A stretch of DNA of 64,000 nt from Triatoma infestans (lineage: Eukaryota > Arthropoda > Insecta > Hemiptera > Reduviidae). The translations under genes were made by a program, and so were the position numbers. The notes beneath the pieces were generated by a model. The model was not told the DNA's origin. It was given only the letters and a program-made list of their open reading frames with translations, and ran no database searches. Every line of letters starts with the position of its first letter. Positions within the stretch are counted from its first letter, which is position 1. Positions 21,108 through 32,317 of this stretch are shown one piece after another. The stretch is from assembly GCA_011037195.1 (NCBI GenBank), contig JAAEAF010014501.1, positions 51,817-115,816 of the forward strand. Reading direction: 5' to 3'.

Positions 21108-22135
21108 TTTCTTCACATACATATGTGTCGTTAAAGATGGGAGTAGACTTGAAATAGCATAGTCTGAAATCCGAGCATATTCTTTCCTAACTGAAATCCA
21201 TAATCCTTGATCCTTGAATAACTTGGTAGAAGCGGTCTGTTAAATATGATTTTAGAATAAGATAAGTAGGATGCCTTTGAGCTTCTACAATAAGCCTTCG
21301 TGCGAAACGCAATCGATCGCCCTTGACACGTCCAAAAAAAGGCCAGCGCAGTATTGCTTCCGCTCTAGGGAGGTAGCGATGATGTCTACAACGCGATGTG
21401 CTTGTTGAATTGTGCAATGTCCACTACGAAATCCAAACTGATTGTGAGGAATAATTTGGTGATCTAGAATTGGTTGAAGACGTAGAAGTAATATTTTTTC
21501 GAAGATTTTTGCTAAAATAGGGAGGATGGTAGGAGTTAAGGAGATATGTAGGTTTGTTCGGTTTGAGAATCATACGTACGGAAGCAAATTTCCAAATGAT
21601 AGGAAAGTATGTAGTTCTAAATATAGCATTGTAAAGAGTAGTTAGGAATACTATGGCTTTGTATAGAAGTTGGCGAAGAATATTAGAGGTTATTAAATCG
21701 TAGCCAGGGCTCTTCTTTTTAGGGAGTTTAGTGATAATTTCTGTTACTTCAGGAATTTCGACAAAGTGAAGTTTTACCACCCGTCGTTACTCAATTCAAT
21801 AAATTCTTCTCGAATTAGCAGAGAAAGTGCATCTGCAGAATTTATAGACATTGGTTGCAAAAGGATTACGAATCCAATCGTATTGTTTCGTATATATTTT
21901 TTTTTTTAATTTAAGGCGCGTCAACATCTTTGGTCACTGGCGCCCGGAGCCTTCTCAGTGCACTGCCGGCCACCGGACAGTATTCTCTCGTTACAGACAC
22001 CACTGGTGTCTGCTTAGACAGTGAGCTGTAGAGGCTCCTAGGAAGAAAAAATCTAAGTGTAGCACAGCTGGACTCGAACCCGGGTCCTCCGCATGGGAGT
22101 CCAGTAGGCTAACCACTTAGCTATTCCCTTCTCTC
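21108..22135 (-). repeat. SINE + Jockey composite, copy B of the inverted duplication
   Basis: Minus strand: SINE family 1 (22135-21905, with intact A and B box regions) followed by the Jockey RT fragment (21890-21190: ITKLPKKKSPGYDLITSNIL, PIIWKFASVRMILKPNKPTY) and a tail ending CATATGTATGTGAAGAAA. Here the SINE alone is flanked by TTCCGTATAT and TTCGTATAT, suggesting this locus is the older arrangement. Confidence 0.8.
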
Positions 22136-22726
22136 TGTTCCGTATATTATCTGAATAAAAAAGGTGGTCAAATTTGTTCAACCCCCTTTTGGTATTATTT
22201 ATTTATTATACACGACAGGCTACATGCGGCGCGTGGCTGGCCACCTCTGCGTTGTACCTACTATTTTTCATATGGACGCGGCGGCGCACACAGCAATGGC
22301 ACTCGACACACCATAATATACATAATTTTTTTTATTTGATACATAATGATACATACATAACTTAAGAACTATACTTGCGGAATACTGGGATAAACGACTG
22401 TAACTGAAATGAAATTTGTTTGAATAGTTTCAATTTATTTATTTGCTATACAATTAACAAACATGAAGAGACATTTTACGTACAATATAGCAAATCGGCT
22501 ATATTGCCTGGACAAAATAGTATTTTAAACTTTTATCTTTTTCTTTTGTTTAGAATTTTACAACTACATGCTGTACATGTAACAAGTAAAAATGCTAAAA
22601 ATATATAAAAATAAGACGTGAATGGTATGTTATCCATCGATAACCACCATTAGTTGCCTACCATTAGTAGCCGCGGGGCCAACGACGCTTCAATCGTCTC
22701 GTAGGATTTTCTGGGAGGAGTGTAGT

Positions 22727-23545
22727 TTAAGGGAGAATATGAACAAGAGGATTAGAATGGAGGGAAAGTTTACTGTAGAAATTGAGATACTTGGATTTCG
22801 CTAGAGTATGGACGAATGGAATGTTGAGATCAGTATGTATAGTTTTATTGGAGACGTAATAAGGCGTGTCGACGATGCGACGTTTGATCTTGGATTGGAG
22901 GGTTTGAATTCTGTTAATATTGTTTCTTTTTGCGGTTCCATAAAGTTCTTGTCCGTAATTCCAAATTGGTGTGAGCAATGCGATATAAAGTCGTCTCTTA
23001 TTTTGTAGGCTCAGTTTGGAGCGTTTGTCAAGTAATCTTGCAAGTAGTGTGTTGTAACGTTGGTTAAAGCACGTCCGTTTGAGCCTAGTATGAGGGTTCC
23101 AAGTTTGTCTAAGTCCAAGGTAACGAACATGGTCTGCAGCTGGTGTTAGATTATTGTACAAGTAGACTGGAGTTATGATTTTTTTGTTCAGGGTGAATAC
23201 TATAAATTTAGATTTATTTATATTGATTTTTATTTTCCATTTAGTTAGCCAGAATTCTAATAACTGAAGATGATGTTGGAAGGATCGTTTGGAAAGTACA
23301 GGATCATTATGGGATGAAAGTATTGCTGTATCATCGGCGTAAGTAAAGATTGTTGTGTTGGGATATGTTGGAATAACAGCAGTATAAATTCTCCAAAGGA
23401 TGGGTGCCAGAATGCTGCCTTGTGGCACTCTGGCAAGAATAGGGTAAACTGGTGAACTGTAGATGATCCTTGAATAACTTGGTACAAGCGGTCTGTTAAA
23501 TATGATTTTAGAATAAGATAATAGGATGCCTTTGAGCTTCCACAA
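22727..23545 (-). pseudogene. Jockey RT, palm and thumb
   Basis: 272 codons: ARVPQGSILAPILWRIYTAV (RT block), TIFTYADDTAILSSHND (catalytic YADD), FWLTKWKIKININKSKF, VRYLGLRQTWNPHTRL, and YIALLTPIWNYGQELYGTAK to IKRRIVDTPYYVSNKTIHTD. The upstream fingers are in other frames (23678-23990), so at least one frameshift separates them. Confidence 0.85.
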
Positions 23546-24285
23546 TAAGCCTTCGTGCGAAACGCAATCGATCGCCCTTGCACGTCCACGAATACGCCAA
23601 CGCAGTATTGCTTCCGCTCTAGGGAGATAGCGATGACGTCTACAACGCGATGTGCTTGCTGAATTGTGGAATGTCCACTACGAAATCCAAACTGATGGTG
23701 AGGAATAATTTGGTGAAAATCTAGAATTGGTAGAAGACGTAGAAGTAATATTTTTTCGAATATTTATGCTAAAATAGGGAGGAGGTTGATAGGACGGTAT
23801 AAGGCTGGGAGATGTGTAGGTTTGTTCGGTTTGAGAATCATACGTACGGAAGCAAATTTTCAAATGATAGGAAAGTATGTAGTTCTAAATATAGCGTTGT
23901 AAAGAGTAGTTAGGAATACTATGGCTTTGTGTGGAAGTTGGCGAAGAATATTAGAGGTTATTAAATCGTAGCCAGGGCTCTTCTTTTTAGGGAGTTTTGT
24001 GATAATTTCTGTTACTTCAGGAGTGTGATAGCTTTAGGACGCAGTGAGAGCGGTAAAGGGATGTCAAGCTCGCAGGTGATATTAGAAGTGTCTTCAATAT
24101 CCAGAGTGTCAGAGTGCGGAATAAATACTTGGTGAGGTATGAAGCTAAGAGATTAGCTTTTTCTGTATCTGTCTTAGCCCAAGTACCGTCGTCATGGTGT
24201 AAAGGAGTTGAAACTGTTCTACATTTAAGAATTCGTTTTGTGGCGTCCCACTTTGAGTTGTCGTCAGTAAACGAACGTTTGCGGT

Positions 24286-24941
24286 TGGAGTTCGAAACTA
24301 ATGGGAGAATGAGGAGAAAGCTTAACGCTTTGGCTCGGAGGAGTAAGGTGCGTCTCTATTGGATACCCGGACATGCGGATATAGAGGGCAATGAGAGGAC
24401 GGATCAGTTGGCTAGAGAGGGATCATCATTACCACTTTGTGGTCCTGAAACTAAGAGGTTTCGCGACAAACAGATTAGACTTTGGGAGACGAGAGTCTTG
24501 GAGAAATGCTGGAAGGACACGCAGCGGTGTATAAAAGATTTATAAAGGGAATTAAGCAGGGAGTTTCGGAGTACCTCCTGTCCCTTAGTAGGACAGGTCT
24601 GAGGTCCTTGGTGAGGGTAGTGACTGGACACACTTGGGTGTCTAGGGAGGACTTCTAGTCCCATTTGTCAGATTGCGATGACGGAGTCAGGTAAACGGTG
24701 TATCGCTATTTATGTCAGTGCCTCCGTTTCGCTGGTACTAGGTTTGGCGTATTTAGGAGGGCACCACTCTCGCAGGATTGCCTGGGCAAGTTGGAGTTCA
24801 AGGATATCCTGGGATATTGTAGACTGACCGGTAAGCTACCGGGGGAGATTATTTAAGGGGATGATATGGGGGGCGTCGGGGGGATAAAAGCCATATAGGC
24901 TTAGGCCCCACGCCACCATGCACCCGGTATAATAATAAGTG
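24286..24941 (+). mobile_element. LINE family G fragment (RNase H end) with 7-bp duplication
   Basis: Plus strand: RMRRKLNALARRSKVRLYWI, PGHADIEGNERTDQLAREGS (RNase H), FRDKQIRLWETRVLEKCW, and then a C-terminal part in other frames ending YCRLTGKLPGEI stop. The 3' UTR CCATATAGGCTTAGGCCCC ends in (AAT)n. TTGCGGT occurs at 24279-24285 and 24942-24948. It splits the Jockey copy. Confidence 0.82.
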
Positions 24942-25373
24942 TTGCGGTATAATTGGCATATTGATTGTTGTAATATTTGTGAAGTTCATTTTTTAATTGC
25001 CTGGAGAGTACGGAATGTTTGTGAGATGGATATCTAGTACACTGCCAAAGAGCTCTCGCACGTCTTTTTTGCGTAATAAGCATCCTTAAATGTAGAGGTA
25101 GGTTAAAGGGAGTAGAATGTGTTTTGTTGATTAAAAGTATGTGGTAGCTTGCCATATGCTTTGCTGAATTACTTCTGTCAGATATTGAACATTATTGCCT
25201 ATTTTTGAGCTTTTAAGTGATGTTTTCAAGTCGAGTTTGAGATTTAGTAAATTTTTGAAGAGGTTCCAGTCTATAGGTCCGTTTATCAATGTTTGTCTGG
25301 GAGGAATGGGTTTGGTGTGAATATCTATAGAGAGTACAATTGGACTGTGGTCGGTTGAAAGATCAAATAATGT

Positions 25374-25700
25374 CTAAGATTCGAAAGAGTTGGACGATAA
25401 GTTTGAGCAAATAAAGATATCAAGGAGATCAGGAAGTTTATTTAAGGAAGTGGGCCAGTACGTTGTCTGTGCTGGAGTAATACAAGTCAGCTGAGTTTGG
25501 AGTTTGGCATTGTAGAGAGTACGGCCTCTGGGGTTAGCTACGCGTCTGCCCCAGAAAGCATGTTTTGCGCTGTAGTCGCCACCGCCAATAAATCGGGATC
25601 CCAGGGATTGGAAGAAGGACAGAAACTGATCAGAGTTGATTACATGATTGGGTGGACAATACACTGCAGCAATATTATAAGTAAATGATTCTGAAAGCAA
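25374..25700 (-). pseudogene. Jockey endonuclease domain fragment
   Basis: 108 codons: YNIAAVYCPPNHVINSDQFL, FIGGGDYSAKHAFWGRRVAN then PRGRTLYN and LPDLLDIFICSNL. The GDxxAKHxxWG and xDLLDIF motifs are diagnostic of the APE-type endonuclease of Jockey-clade elements. Confidence 0.82.
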
Positions 25701-25941
25701 TGATATTACCGTCGGTTGAAAATATTTGTGGGGCTTAAATAATTGGAAAATGGGCCAGTTTGTTGCGAATTAATATAGCAGAGCCACCAAGAGCTGTTCC
25801 GTTCGGCTGTTCAGTCCTGTACAGTGGGTATCCATTAATATAAAAATATGTACTTTCAGTGAAGGGGCTATGTCAATTCGTTTGTCATGAAGCAGTATGT
25901 CTAGTTCTTGTTTGTGTATAATAAGTCCGTTGGCATTCCAC

Positions 25942-26008
25942 GAGGATTCGATTCCCGTGAGGGCAAAGTCGGTGTTAACCCAGCATCATGATAAAAAGTG
26001 GGAAGCTA
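25942..26008 (+). mobile_element. SINE family 3, left part (split copy)
   Basis: GGATTCGATTCCCGTGAGGG (B box and tRNA 3' end), then CAAAGTCGGTGTTAACCCAG. It matches 49910-49970. The copy is 5'-truncated and continues at 26914 after an insertion. Confidence 0.8.
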
Positions 26009-26905
26009 CATTCAACCGTATACCCCTTTTCCTCCTGGTACGTCGGGGGATCTTTTTAGACCGTACCTACCCTTTCGGGTTTAATGGTCCCCCGTTGGAA
26101 GCAATGGGATCGTTTAGCAAGAAGGGGATGTCACCACCATGGAAGGACTTTTAGTGCAACGTCCGACCATAGAGAAGTGCCGAAGCACTCCACCGCTTGA
26201 CCCGTTTAAGGGCAGGTTGAGATACGCTCAACCAGCGCGAAGAGCGATCCCACTACGTGGTCACACTCCACTACCAGAAGCTAAAGAAGGCACTCTCTAG
26301 CAGGCTCTGGTGAACAGCGCATACCCAGCAAATGCGTTTCCGGGGTTAATTTTATATTGCGAGTCTCCTCCTCCCGCTCAACTCATGACCTCGGTCATTG
26401 GAGTTATTGATTCAACCACGGCCACTACGAATCCTACCTCAATTGCAAGCAATTGGCTCGGAAAGTAGCTTGCGCCCGTAGTTCAGTATTTCAACTCTAA
26501 CGAGTTAGCGTAACTGATCGCACCTGGATCAGCGATGGATCTAATGTCCATCTACTGATTCCTGCCCATTGCTTCAAGCACAGGGGTTTGAGTAACCCAG
26601 GTAACTTATAGGCAACCCTGCAAGGGGAAAGGATCAGGATAGGTTGGGGGAGGGAATCTCCAACCTGGAGAGCCAGAGGCTGATTGCACCCCGCAGGATG
26701 GGCGATGGCTTCGCTACAAGCCTACGCCAAAATGTCACTAGTTGTTGAAGTAAGAGTGACACAACTAGATTTTACTTTCCACACAAGGGACTCATACATA
26801 TCTTATTAGAAGATATGACTTGTCCAGTGCAGGGTCTCCCTTCTAGTCGCCTCCTACGATAGGCAGGGCATACCGTAGGCCTATTCTACCCTATACGGGG
26901 ATAGT
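26009..26905 (+). mobile_element. 897-bp insertion in SINE 3, family unknown
   Basis: Flanked by GGAAGCTA at 26001-26008 and 26906-26913, so it was inserted into the SINE. It is noticeably more GC-rich than the surroundings and has no long open frame. The right end (AGTCGCCTCCTACGATAGGC, then CCTATTCTACCC) resembles 3' ends of some insect non-LTR elements, but I cannot assign it. Confidence 0.6.
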
Positions 26906-26913
26906 GGAAGCTA

Positions 26914-27048
26914 AGTTAGTAATGCCCTAGGTAGCGAAGGCCGGAATTAAACGGCGTGGAAACTGCGGCTTGCTTACCACACGCCTCGCAATACAAATCG
27001 TCGTCTGGCAAGCCTTGACCCTGCAAGGGCTGTTGCGCCATAGATTTT
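26914..27048 (+). mobile_element. SINE family 3, right part (split copy)
   Basis: AGTTAGTAATGCCCTAGGTA, CGAAGGCCGGAATTAAACGG, ACACGCCTCGCAATACAAAT and TGTTGCGCCATAGA match 49961-50102. It ends in a T run and (AT)n at 27051-27069. Confidence 0.82.
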
Positions 27049-27749
27049 TTATATATATATATATATATTAGAACTCTTTAATTAATCTACCATTACCTTA
27101 CTCTTCATCATGTCTCTTAGAGTGAGGAGTGAATAATATGTTTATTTAATTATTTCCATCCTTTTATTTTCTCTGTAAATGTAAAGTATCGCAACCGTTA
27201 AGGGATCACCTTATTAACAGTTTCCTATTGCCTTTCCAAACTGAAAAGGATTGGTTTGAGGCGCTATTTTCAATTACATCCAATGGACAGATTACTGCTA
27301 TTTTCAACTATTGTAAACAAGCTGTTAAGTTGAGAAGTTTTATGCTTGGTGAATAGTAAGCTTGAAGTTTCTGTAAACCTACTTGTCAGTACATTTTCAT
27401 TAAAAAAAATTAAAAAAAAAAAAAAGTAATAAACGCAACCAACTACTACCATACCTGAGAAATGATATTCTGTTTGGTTAATATATTTATATTACAATTC
27501 TTACTAAAATAAGTAAAGTAATTTAGTTTCAATTGTTTAAATAGTTTTCCAAGTAGTGAAAGTTCAGTGATTTATAACTTGGTCTATAAATTTTACACTT
27601 ATTATTTTCTGTTCTACAAAACCGTTTGTGGTAGTTTATGTTCGTCTTATTTATATAATTTAATTAATTAATTAATTAATTTACAGGATGTTTATATTAT
27701 TTCATTTTATTTCTATGCTGTGTATTATTCTTTGTTGTATACTGACTGT

Positions 27750-28620
27750 CTGCGCGGCAGACACCCAAGGAGCGAGGGCGAACGTACGCCAAGAAGTGAA
27801 ATACAAAAAAAATAAAATAAATAAAATTAAAATAAAAATGAGATGCAAAGGAAGAAGCTGCGACTTACCTGGAGAGTGGTGAAGCTGAATGCGCAAGCGG
27901 CGAAGCTGCGACGATAGGTGAACGGTCAAGGAAGCTGTGGCGTGTACGTGTATTTGTGTGGGTGTGTGTGTGGGAAAGAAAGGATCTCAGGTGAAAGGAA
28001 GGGAGTGAGAGTGCTCCGTGTAAGCTGATGACGCTGTTGTTGTTAACGGCTGATGGTGTTAGAAGAGCCCAGGCGCGGAAGGTGACTGATTCTCCAGAGG
28101 ATGGCGAGGAAAGACGCGACTTGTATCTCAAGAAGATAACGAATATTAATTCGTTATCGAAAGGCGCGAATACGGCGAATCAATATAAGGCGAATTTTAC
28201 ACTCACGACTAACTGCTTAGAAAGAAGCGGAAGTTCACGTTGCACAGGCGAGAGCTGGACGAACAGTGAAAAAGGTTTTATAGAAAGGAAGGGTTCTGGA
28301 GTGTGGGGAAGTAAACGTTAGGCGCGAACAGGAGAGATAAAAGGCGCCGCCATCCCACCACCGAAGAGGGAGGTAAAAAAGGGTGGGAAGGCGTGGGAAA
28401 TATGCGGGCGATGAAATTATTTTAAAGGCAAGCGGATTAACGCGTACGCACGCACGGGCGGAGTAGGCGCGTAAGAGAGGCAGGCGTGGGAAAATTACCA
28501 AGTTAAAATATCGAGGCAGAGTTAATCCCTCAAAGGGAGCCGACCGAACATTGACCATTTTGTATTTCTGTACACTGGCCAAACTCCTTGCTTAAGGCGT
28601 TTCGCCATAAAGCGATAAAA
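27750..28620. other. CpG-rich island without recognised coding
   Basis: Markedly GC/CpG-rich for this window, with many GCG and CGA words, GT/CA microsatellite at 27956-27972 and GAGATAAAAGGCGCC (TATA-like) near 28336. Open frames on both strands show no family. It could be part of an LTR/5' leader of an unknown retroelement or an unassigned host promoter. Confidence 0.35.
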
Positions 28621-28636
28621 TAAATTATTATTATTT

Positions 28637-28764
28637 CCATCCTTTTTACTTTCTCTTATTCCTAGTAAATCCTAGAAGTATTGTAATCGTGTCAAATTTT
28701 CGATATTGAGTTTTCACCGGAAATATCCATTTTGAGGTCTCCTGAATCCAAAAGAGTAGTTTTT
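28637..28764 (+). repeat. HINE-like repeat, 5' fragment
   Basis: TTTACTTTCTCTTATTCCTA, then GAAGTATTGTAATCGTGTCA, TTTTCACCGGAAATATCCAT and TTTTGAGGTCTCCTGAATCC. It stops at about 28764. Confidence 0.8.
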
Positions 28765-29484
28765 AGGTAAAAATTAAAACAATATATAAATAAATATACT
28801 ATGATATTAAAAATGTTATCTTAATGGCCTATCTGACAGAATACAAAAAACAACTTATTAAATGCCGAATTAGCTTTTTTTAAAATAATATAAAAATGAC
28901 ATAATGAAATTAAAATAATCGAACTTCTCAGAAATAATTACGTAATTGAAGTTAAGTATGTCCATTGTGAGATGTACATAATTATTAATATAAGAGATTT
29001 GTTTTTTTTTTTTACTTTTCCAACTAAAATAAATAATATTTTTTACACAAAAAAAAACTACATAAAGAAAGAAAGAATTTCTATGAAATTCTGCCTCTTT
29101 TTTTTTTATTTTTACAAAAACAGAATAAAAAAAGAAACGTGCGAACTAGTGTATACATGTATCCTTGTGCAAGTGTTATTTTAGCAATTACAATAAATTA
29201 CGAAATTACTTTAAAAAGCAAAATTTAATAAACAATAATAATCAAAATAATTTTTTTTTTTTCCAAGTCATTTAATAATAATGAAAAAAAAAAAATATGG
29301 TCGGTACAAGAGACCTTGGTCTGATATCTTGATTTAGTAGACATTTTATATTATTTCCTCCTTTTGTCAATTTATTTACTTTAATTACGTCACAGTCTTA
29401 GTTCTGTATCCAGCCTTGATTAGACACTGACTCATCAATGTGATAGATGTACATAATAGAAATAGCAAAAATTATAGTGTGGAC

Positions 29485-29700
29485 TACAGCCTCCTACAGT
29501 ATTATGATCATGTCAAATTTTATTTTAAATTTAGTTTGCACAAGAAATACATGTTTTTGAGGTCCCCTGAATCAGAAATTAATGTTTTTCTGTAGGTAAG
29601 TGAACGTGTCTGTCTTTTTATGTGAATAAAATATCTCAAAAAGGAAAAAGCGCAGTAAGTTCAAAACAACGGAGTGAGCATCATGTGACACAAAAGTTTT
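29485..29700 (+). repeat. HINE-like repeat, diverged fragment
   Basis: GTATTATGATCATGTCAAAT, TTGAGGTCCCCTGAATCAGA and an AAAAAGGAAAAAGCGCAGTA block align with the 5' third of the repeat with many differences. Confidence 0.5.
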
Positions 29701-29882
29701 AAACACTTTACTGAACTTTTTTTTTCTTTTTTTTTTTTTTTTTTTTAGTTTTTCAATTTCACAATTTTCTCTTAAAACGAATCTAAAATTTTTTTTCTTT
29801 AAAACATTGAATTTGGGGGGGGGCGGAGGGAATTTCCTATAAAGTAACACTCAATACAATATATTGTAACGCAGCAATATAT

Positions 29883-30249
29883 TGTAACGAAAGCAGGTAC
29901 CTCAAGTTCTCCTAGTGGCCGCTAGGAAGCGCTGGCGGTGCTCTAGTTCTTCTAGAAGAATCGAGAAGTTCTAGACCCTTCTCCACTGGTATAAATAGTG
30001 GGACAACAGAGAGTCTAAGAGAGTTTTCTTGTTACAAACTAAGTGTACGTTTGTGAAAAGTGTATAAAAAGTGAACAAAGTGAACTTTTGTGGTTTAAAC
30101 TGTGAATTAATTATTATTAAGTGTTGTATTTATAATTTATTGTGTAAAACAATAAATTGGTGTTTTTCTTATTGAAGTTTAGAGTATTTTATCTAAACGA
30201 ACCCACTTAAAACTAGTTGCAGTAGCTAGTTTAGAGGAAAAACGTTACA
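29883..30249 (+). mobile_element. solo LTR (367 bp)
   Basis: Begins TGTAACGAAAGCAGG and ends AAAACGTTACA (TG...CA ends, short inverted repeat TGTAACG/CGTTACA), flanked by ATAT at 29879-29882 and 30250-30253. It contains a promoter-like GGTATAAATAGTGG and a polyadenylation-like AATAAA. No internal region is present. A second solo LTR of the same family lies at 38121-38518. Confidence 0.9.
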
Positions 30250-30260
30250 ATATGTACGCA

Positions 30261-31722
30261 CAGGGTGTTCCATTTAAACGGGCCACTTTTGAAATAATTC
30301 TTGAACGAAGGAAGTTATCTAAAAAAGTGAACATATAGTTTGATGAAGTATTTTCACACTAGTTGTTTAGTGTTTTTTTTATTTTATTGCCGCCTTATAT
30401 CTTAAATCAGTGGTTGAAAGTGGCGATTTCCTTTTGACCCCTACTTTTTAAATGAAGAAAAATACCGTTAATTTTACTTGAACATTTCATTTTACTTGAA
30501 CCGTTGCCGAGATATTCATTCAATCATAGAGATTAATTTTTTGTCGTTTTTTTCCCCCATTTTTTCTGTTTCATAGACTAAAATTAAAAAAGGATTTTCT
30601 TATTAATTTCTAATAAATAAGAGAGTTAAATGTTGATAAAACTTAAAACCTATTTTACACAAGGGACTTAAAAGCAAGTAAAAAATTATTAAAACAAAAC
30701 AATATTCCAGTTTATATAAAAAAATCTATTTCTTTGAGATATCTGGTAGGTCATCTGCCGGTCCCAGTCTCCCGATCCAGCGGTTACTGAACATCTCATT
30801 CACTTCTCTTCTAGTCACCACTTCTCTCATGCGCGGGACAACCATCTTGTTGAACCCACATTCTTATTTTAACATTCAATGGCACATCTTCCAACAACTT
30901 TGGTAACTCTTGGCGAATAAAATTAGCGTATTCTTGCCCATTTAAAGTATCTGGCAGAAAGTATGGGCCAATAATTTTGAATGAAAACCATTCCCCACCA
31001 AACATTGACAGACAGATGTTCACCCCTCTTGATTTTTTTCTTTGGAGATATCTAAAAGAAAAAAATTTATGCCAAGGAACCAACAACTCCAGAAGCACTA
31101 GAGAACCTGCTTAATCCAATCCTGCTTAGCAATTCCGGAAGACATGATACGATTAGCAACTTCATCTGTAGGGCAGCGTTTGCGTTTGTGCCGTTTAAGC
31201 CGAAGAGGTCATTTTGAATAAATTGGAAATATTTTTTATCGATTTTTATATAAACTGGAATATTGTTTTGTTTTAATGATGTTTAATGATGTTTTATCTG
31301 ATTTTTAAGTCCCTTGTGGGTTTAAAATAGGTTACAAGTTTTATCAGCATTTGAACTCTCTTATTTATTAGAAATTAATAAGAAAATCCGCTTTTAATTT
31401 TAGTTAACGAAACAGAAAAATAGTAAAAAAAACGACGAAAGTTTAATCTTTATGATTGAATATCTCGGCAATGTTTGAAATATTGAAGTGAAATTAACAG
31501 CATTTTTCTTTTTTTTAATAGTTTTCAATACAGTAGTATTGAAAAAGGAAATCGCCACTTTCTACCACCGATTTAAGGCGTAAGGCGGCATTAAAATAAA
31601 AAAACACTAACACCATCCAACTAGAGCAAAAATATTTCAACAAACTTTATGTTCACTTTTTAGATATCTTCCTCTGTTTAAGAGTTATTTCAGAAGTGGC
31701 CCGTTTAAATGGGACCCCCTTT
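30261..31722 (-). mobile_element. Tc1/mariner-like transposon with ~470-bp inverted arms
   Basis: The left arm (30261-30726: CAGGGTGTTCCATTTAAACG) and right arm (31243-31722, reverse complement) match over their length, including ACTGGAATATTGTTTTG next to the centre. The centre encodes a minus-strand transposase piece (next entry). Both ends keep CCATTTAAACGGGCCACTT. Confidence 0.8.
30725..31098 (-). pseudogene. DDE transposase fragment inside long-arm element
   Basis: GGEWFSFKIIGPYFLPDTLN, GQEYANFIRQELPKLLEDVP, then MWVQQDGCPAHE (second catalytic Asp) and, after a break, NEMFSNRWIGRLGP. This is the IS630/Tc1-mariner transposase type also present at 33113-33376 and 57390-57960. N-terminal DNA-binding and first-Asp regions are missing. 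Confidence 0.7.
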
Positions 31723-31739
31723 ATATAAAAGTATCCTCC

Positions 31740-31930
31740 TGGAATCTTATTTTTACACTGCCCGTCACCGAACAGTGTTCTCTCGTTACAGAATAATGCC
31801 CATCACCGGACACAGTGAGCTGGAGTGGCTCCTAGGAAGAGAAAAAACAAATCTAAGGGCAGCACCGCTTAAATCTATCTGGCGTGGATGCTGGGCTGAA
31901 ATCCGGGACTTCTGCAGTTCGTTACTACTG
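31740..31930 (+). mobile_element. SINE family 1 fragments
   Basis: Pieces such as CCGAACAGTGTTCTCTCGTT and CTCCTAGGAAGAGAAAAAAC match SINE family 1 in rearranged order. Decayed. Confidence 0.5.
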
Positions 31931-31934
31931 ATCT

Positions 31935-32275
31935 GCGCTTTCTGCAGACCTACTCCAACAAAACTGTGAGGCTATACGGATGACTGTATGCCTCTTGGCC
32001 ATTGTAGACTTAACAAGCACATGCTTCTTTGGAAGATGTAAAAACAGTATTGCACGTACTGTCAGTGTGAAGGGGTTTGTGCGGCTGAGATTTTTCCTCT
32101 TTGAAGTGGAGAAGCTGACACCTGCAAACTTCTCCCAGCAGTCTTTCTCCAAGACTTGCAAGTCTATTTAAAACAGGCAGGAATGGAGAGGAAATTCTAA
32201 CTTGTGGACGCTACAATAGATCCACCATCGAGGTCGCGGTGGCTTAGGCTTAAACAATCAACCCCACACAGAATC
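31935..32275 (+). pseudogene. R1/I-like LINE C-terminal fragment
   Basis: Broken plus-strand frames resemble the C-terminus seen at 59197-59469 (GHCRLNKHM..., ...VLHV...CEGL), then FSQQSFSKTCKSI and a 3' UTR with GGTCGCGGTGGC. It has several frameshifts. Confidence 0.55.
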
Positions 32276-32317
32276 TAATTTAATCTACCACTGAGTAAAT
32301 CCTTTTCATTTTATATA

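Larger units (their letters stand above)
22430..25950 (-). mobile_element. Jockey-like LINE with endonuclease and RT, interrupted
   Basis: Minus-strand copy beginning at about 25950 (truncated where a SINE lies) and ending in a 3' UTR with AATAAATAAA near 22435. It contains an APE-type endonuclease part (25700-25374), an intervening region (25155-24950), and RT (24250-22727). A different LINE (24286-24941) is inserted with a 7-bp duplication. Several frameshifts mean it is not functional. Confidence 0.8.

Noticed and set aside
28235..28582. 115-codon open frame on the minus strand in the CpG-rich block
   Set aside because: Arg/Pro/Leu-rich composition as expected from GC-rich antisense sequence; no motif and no splice or start context.
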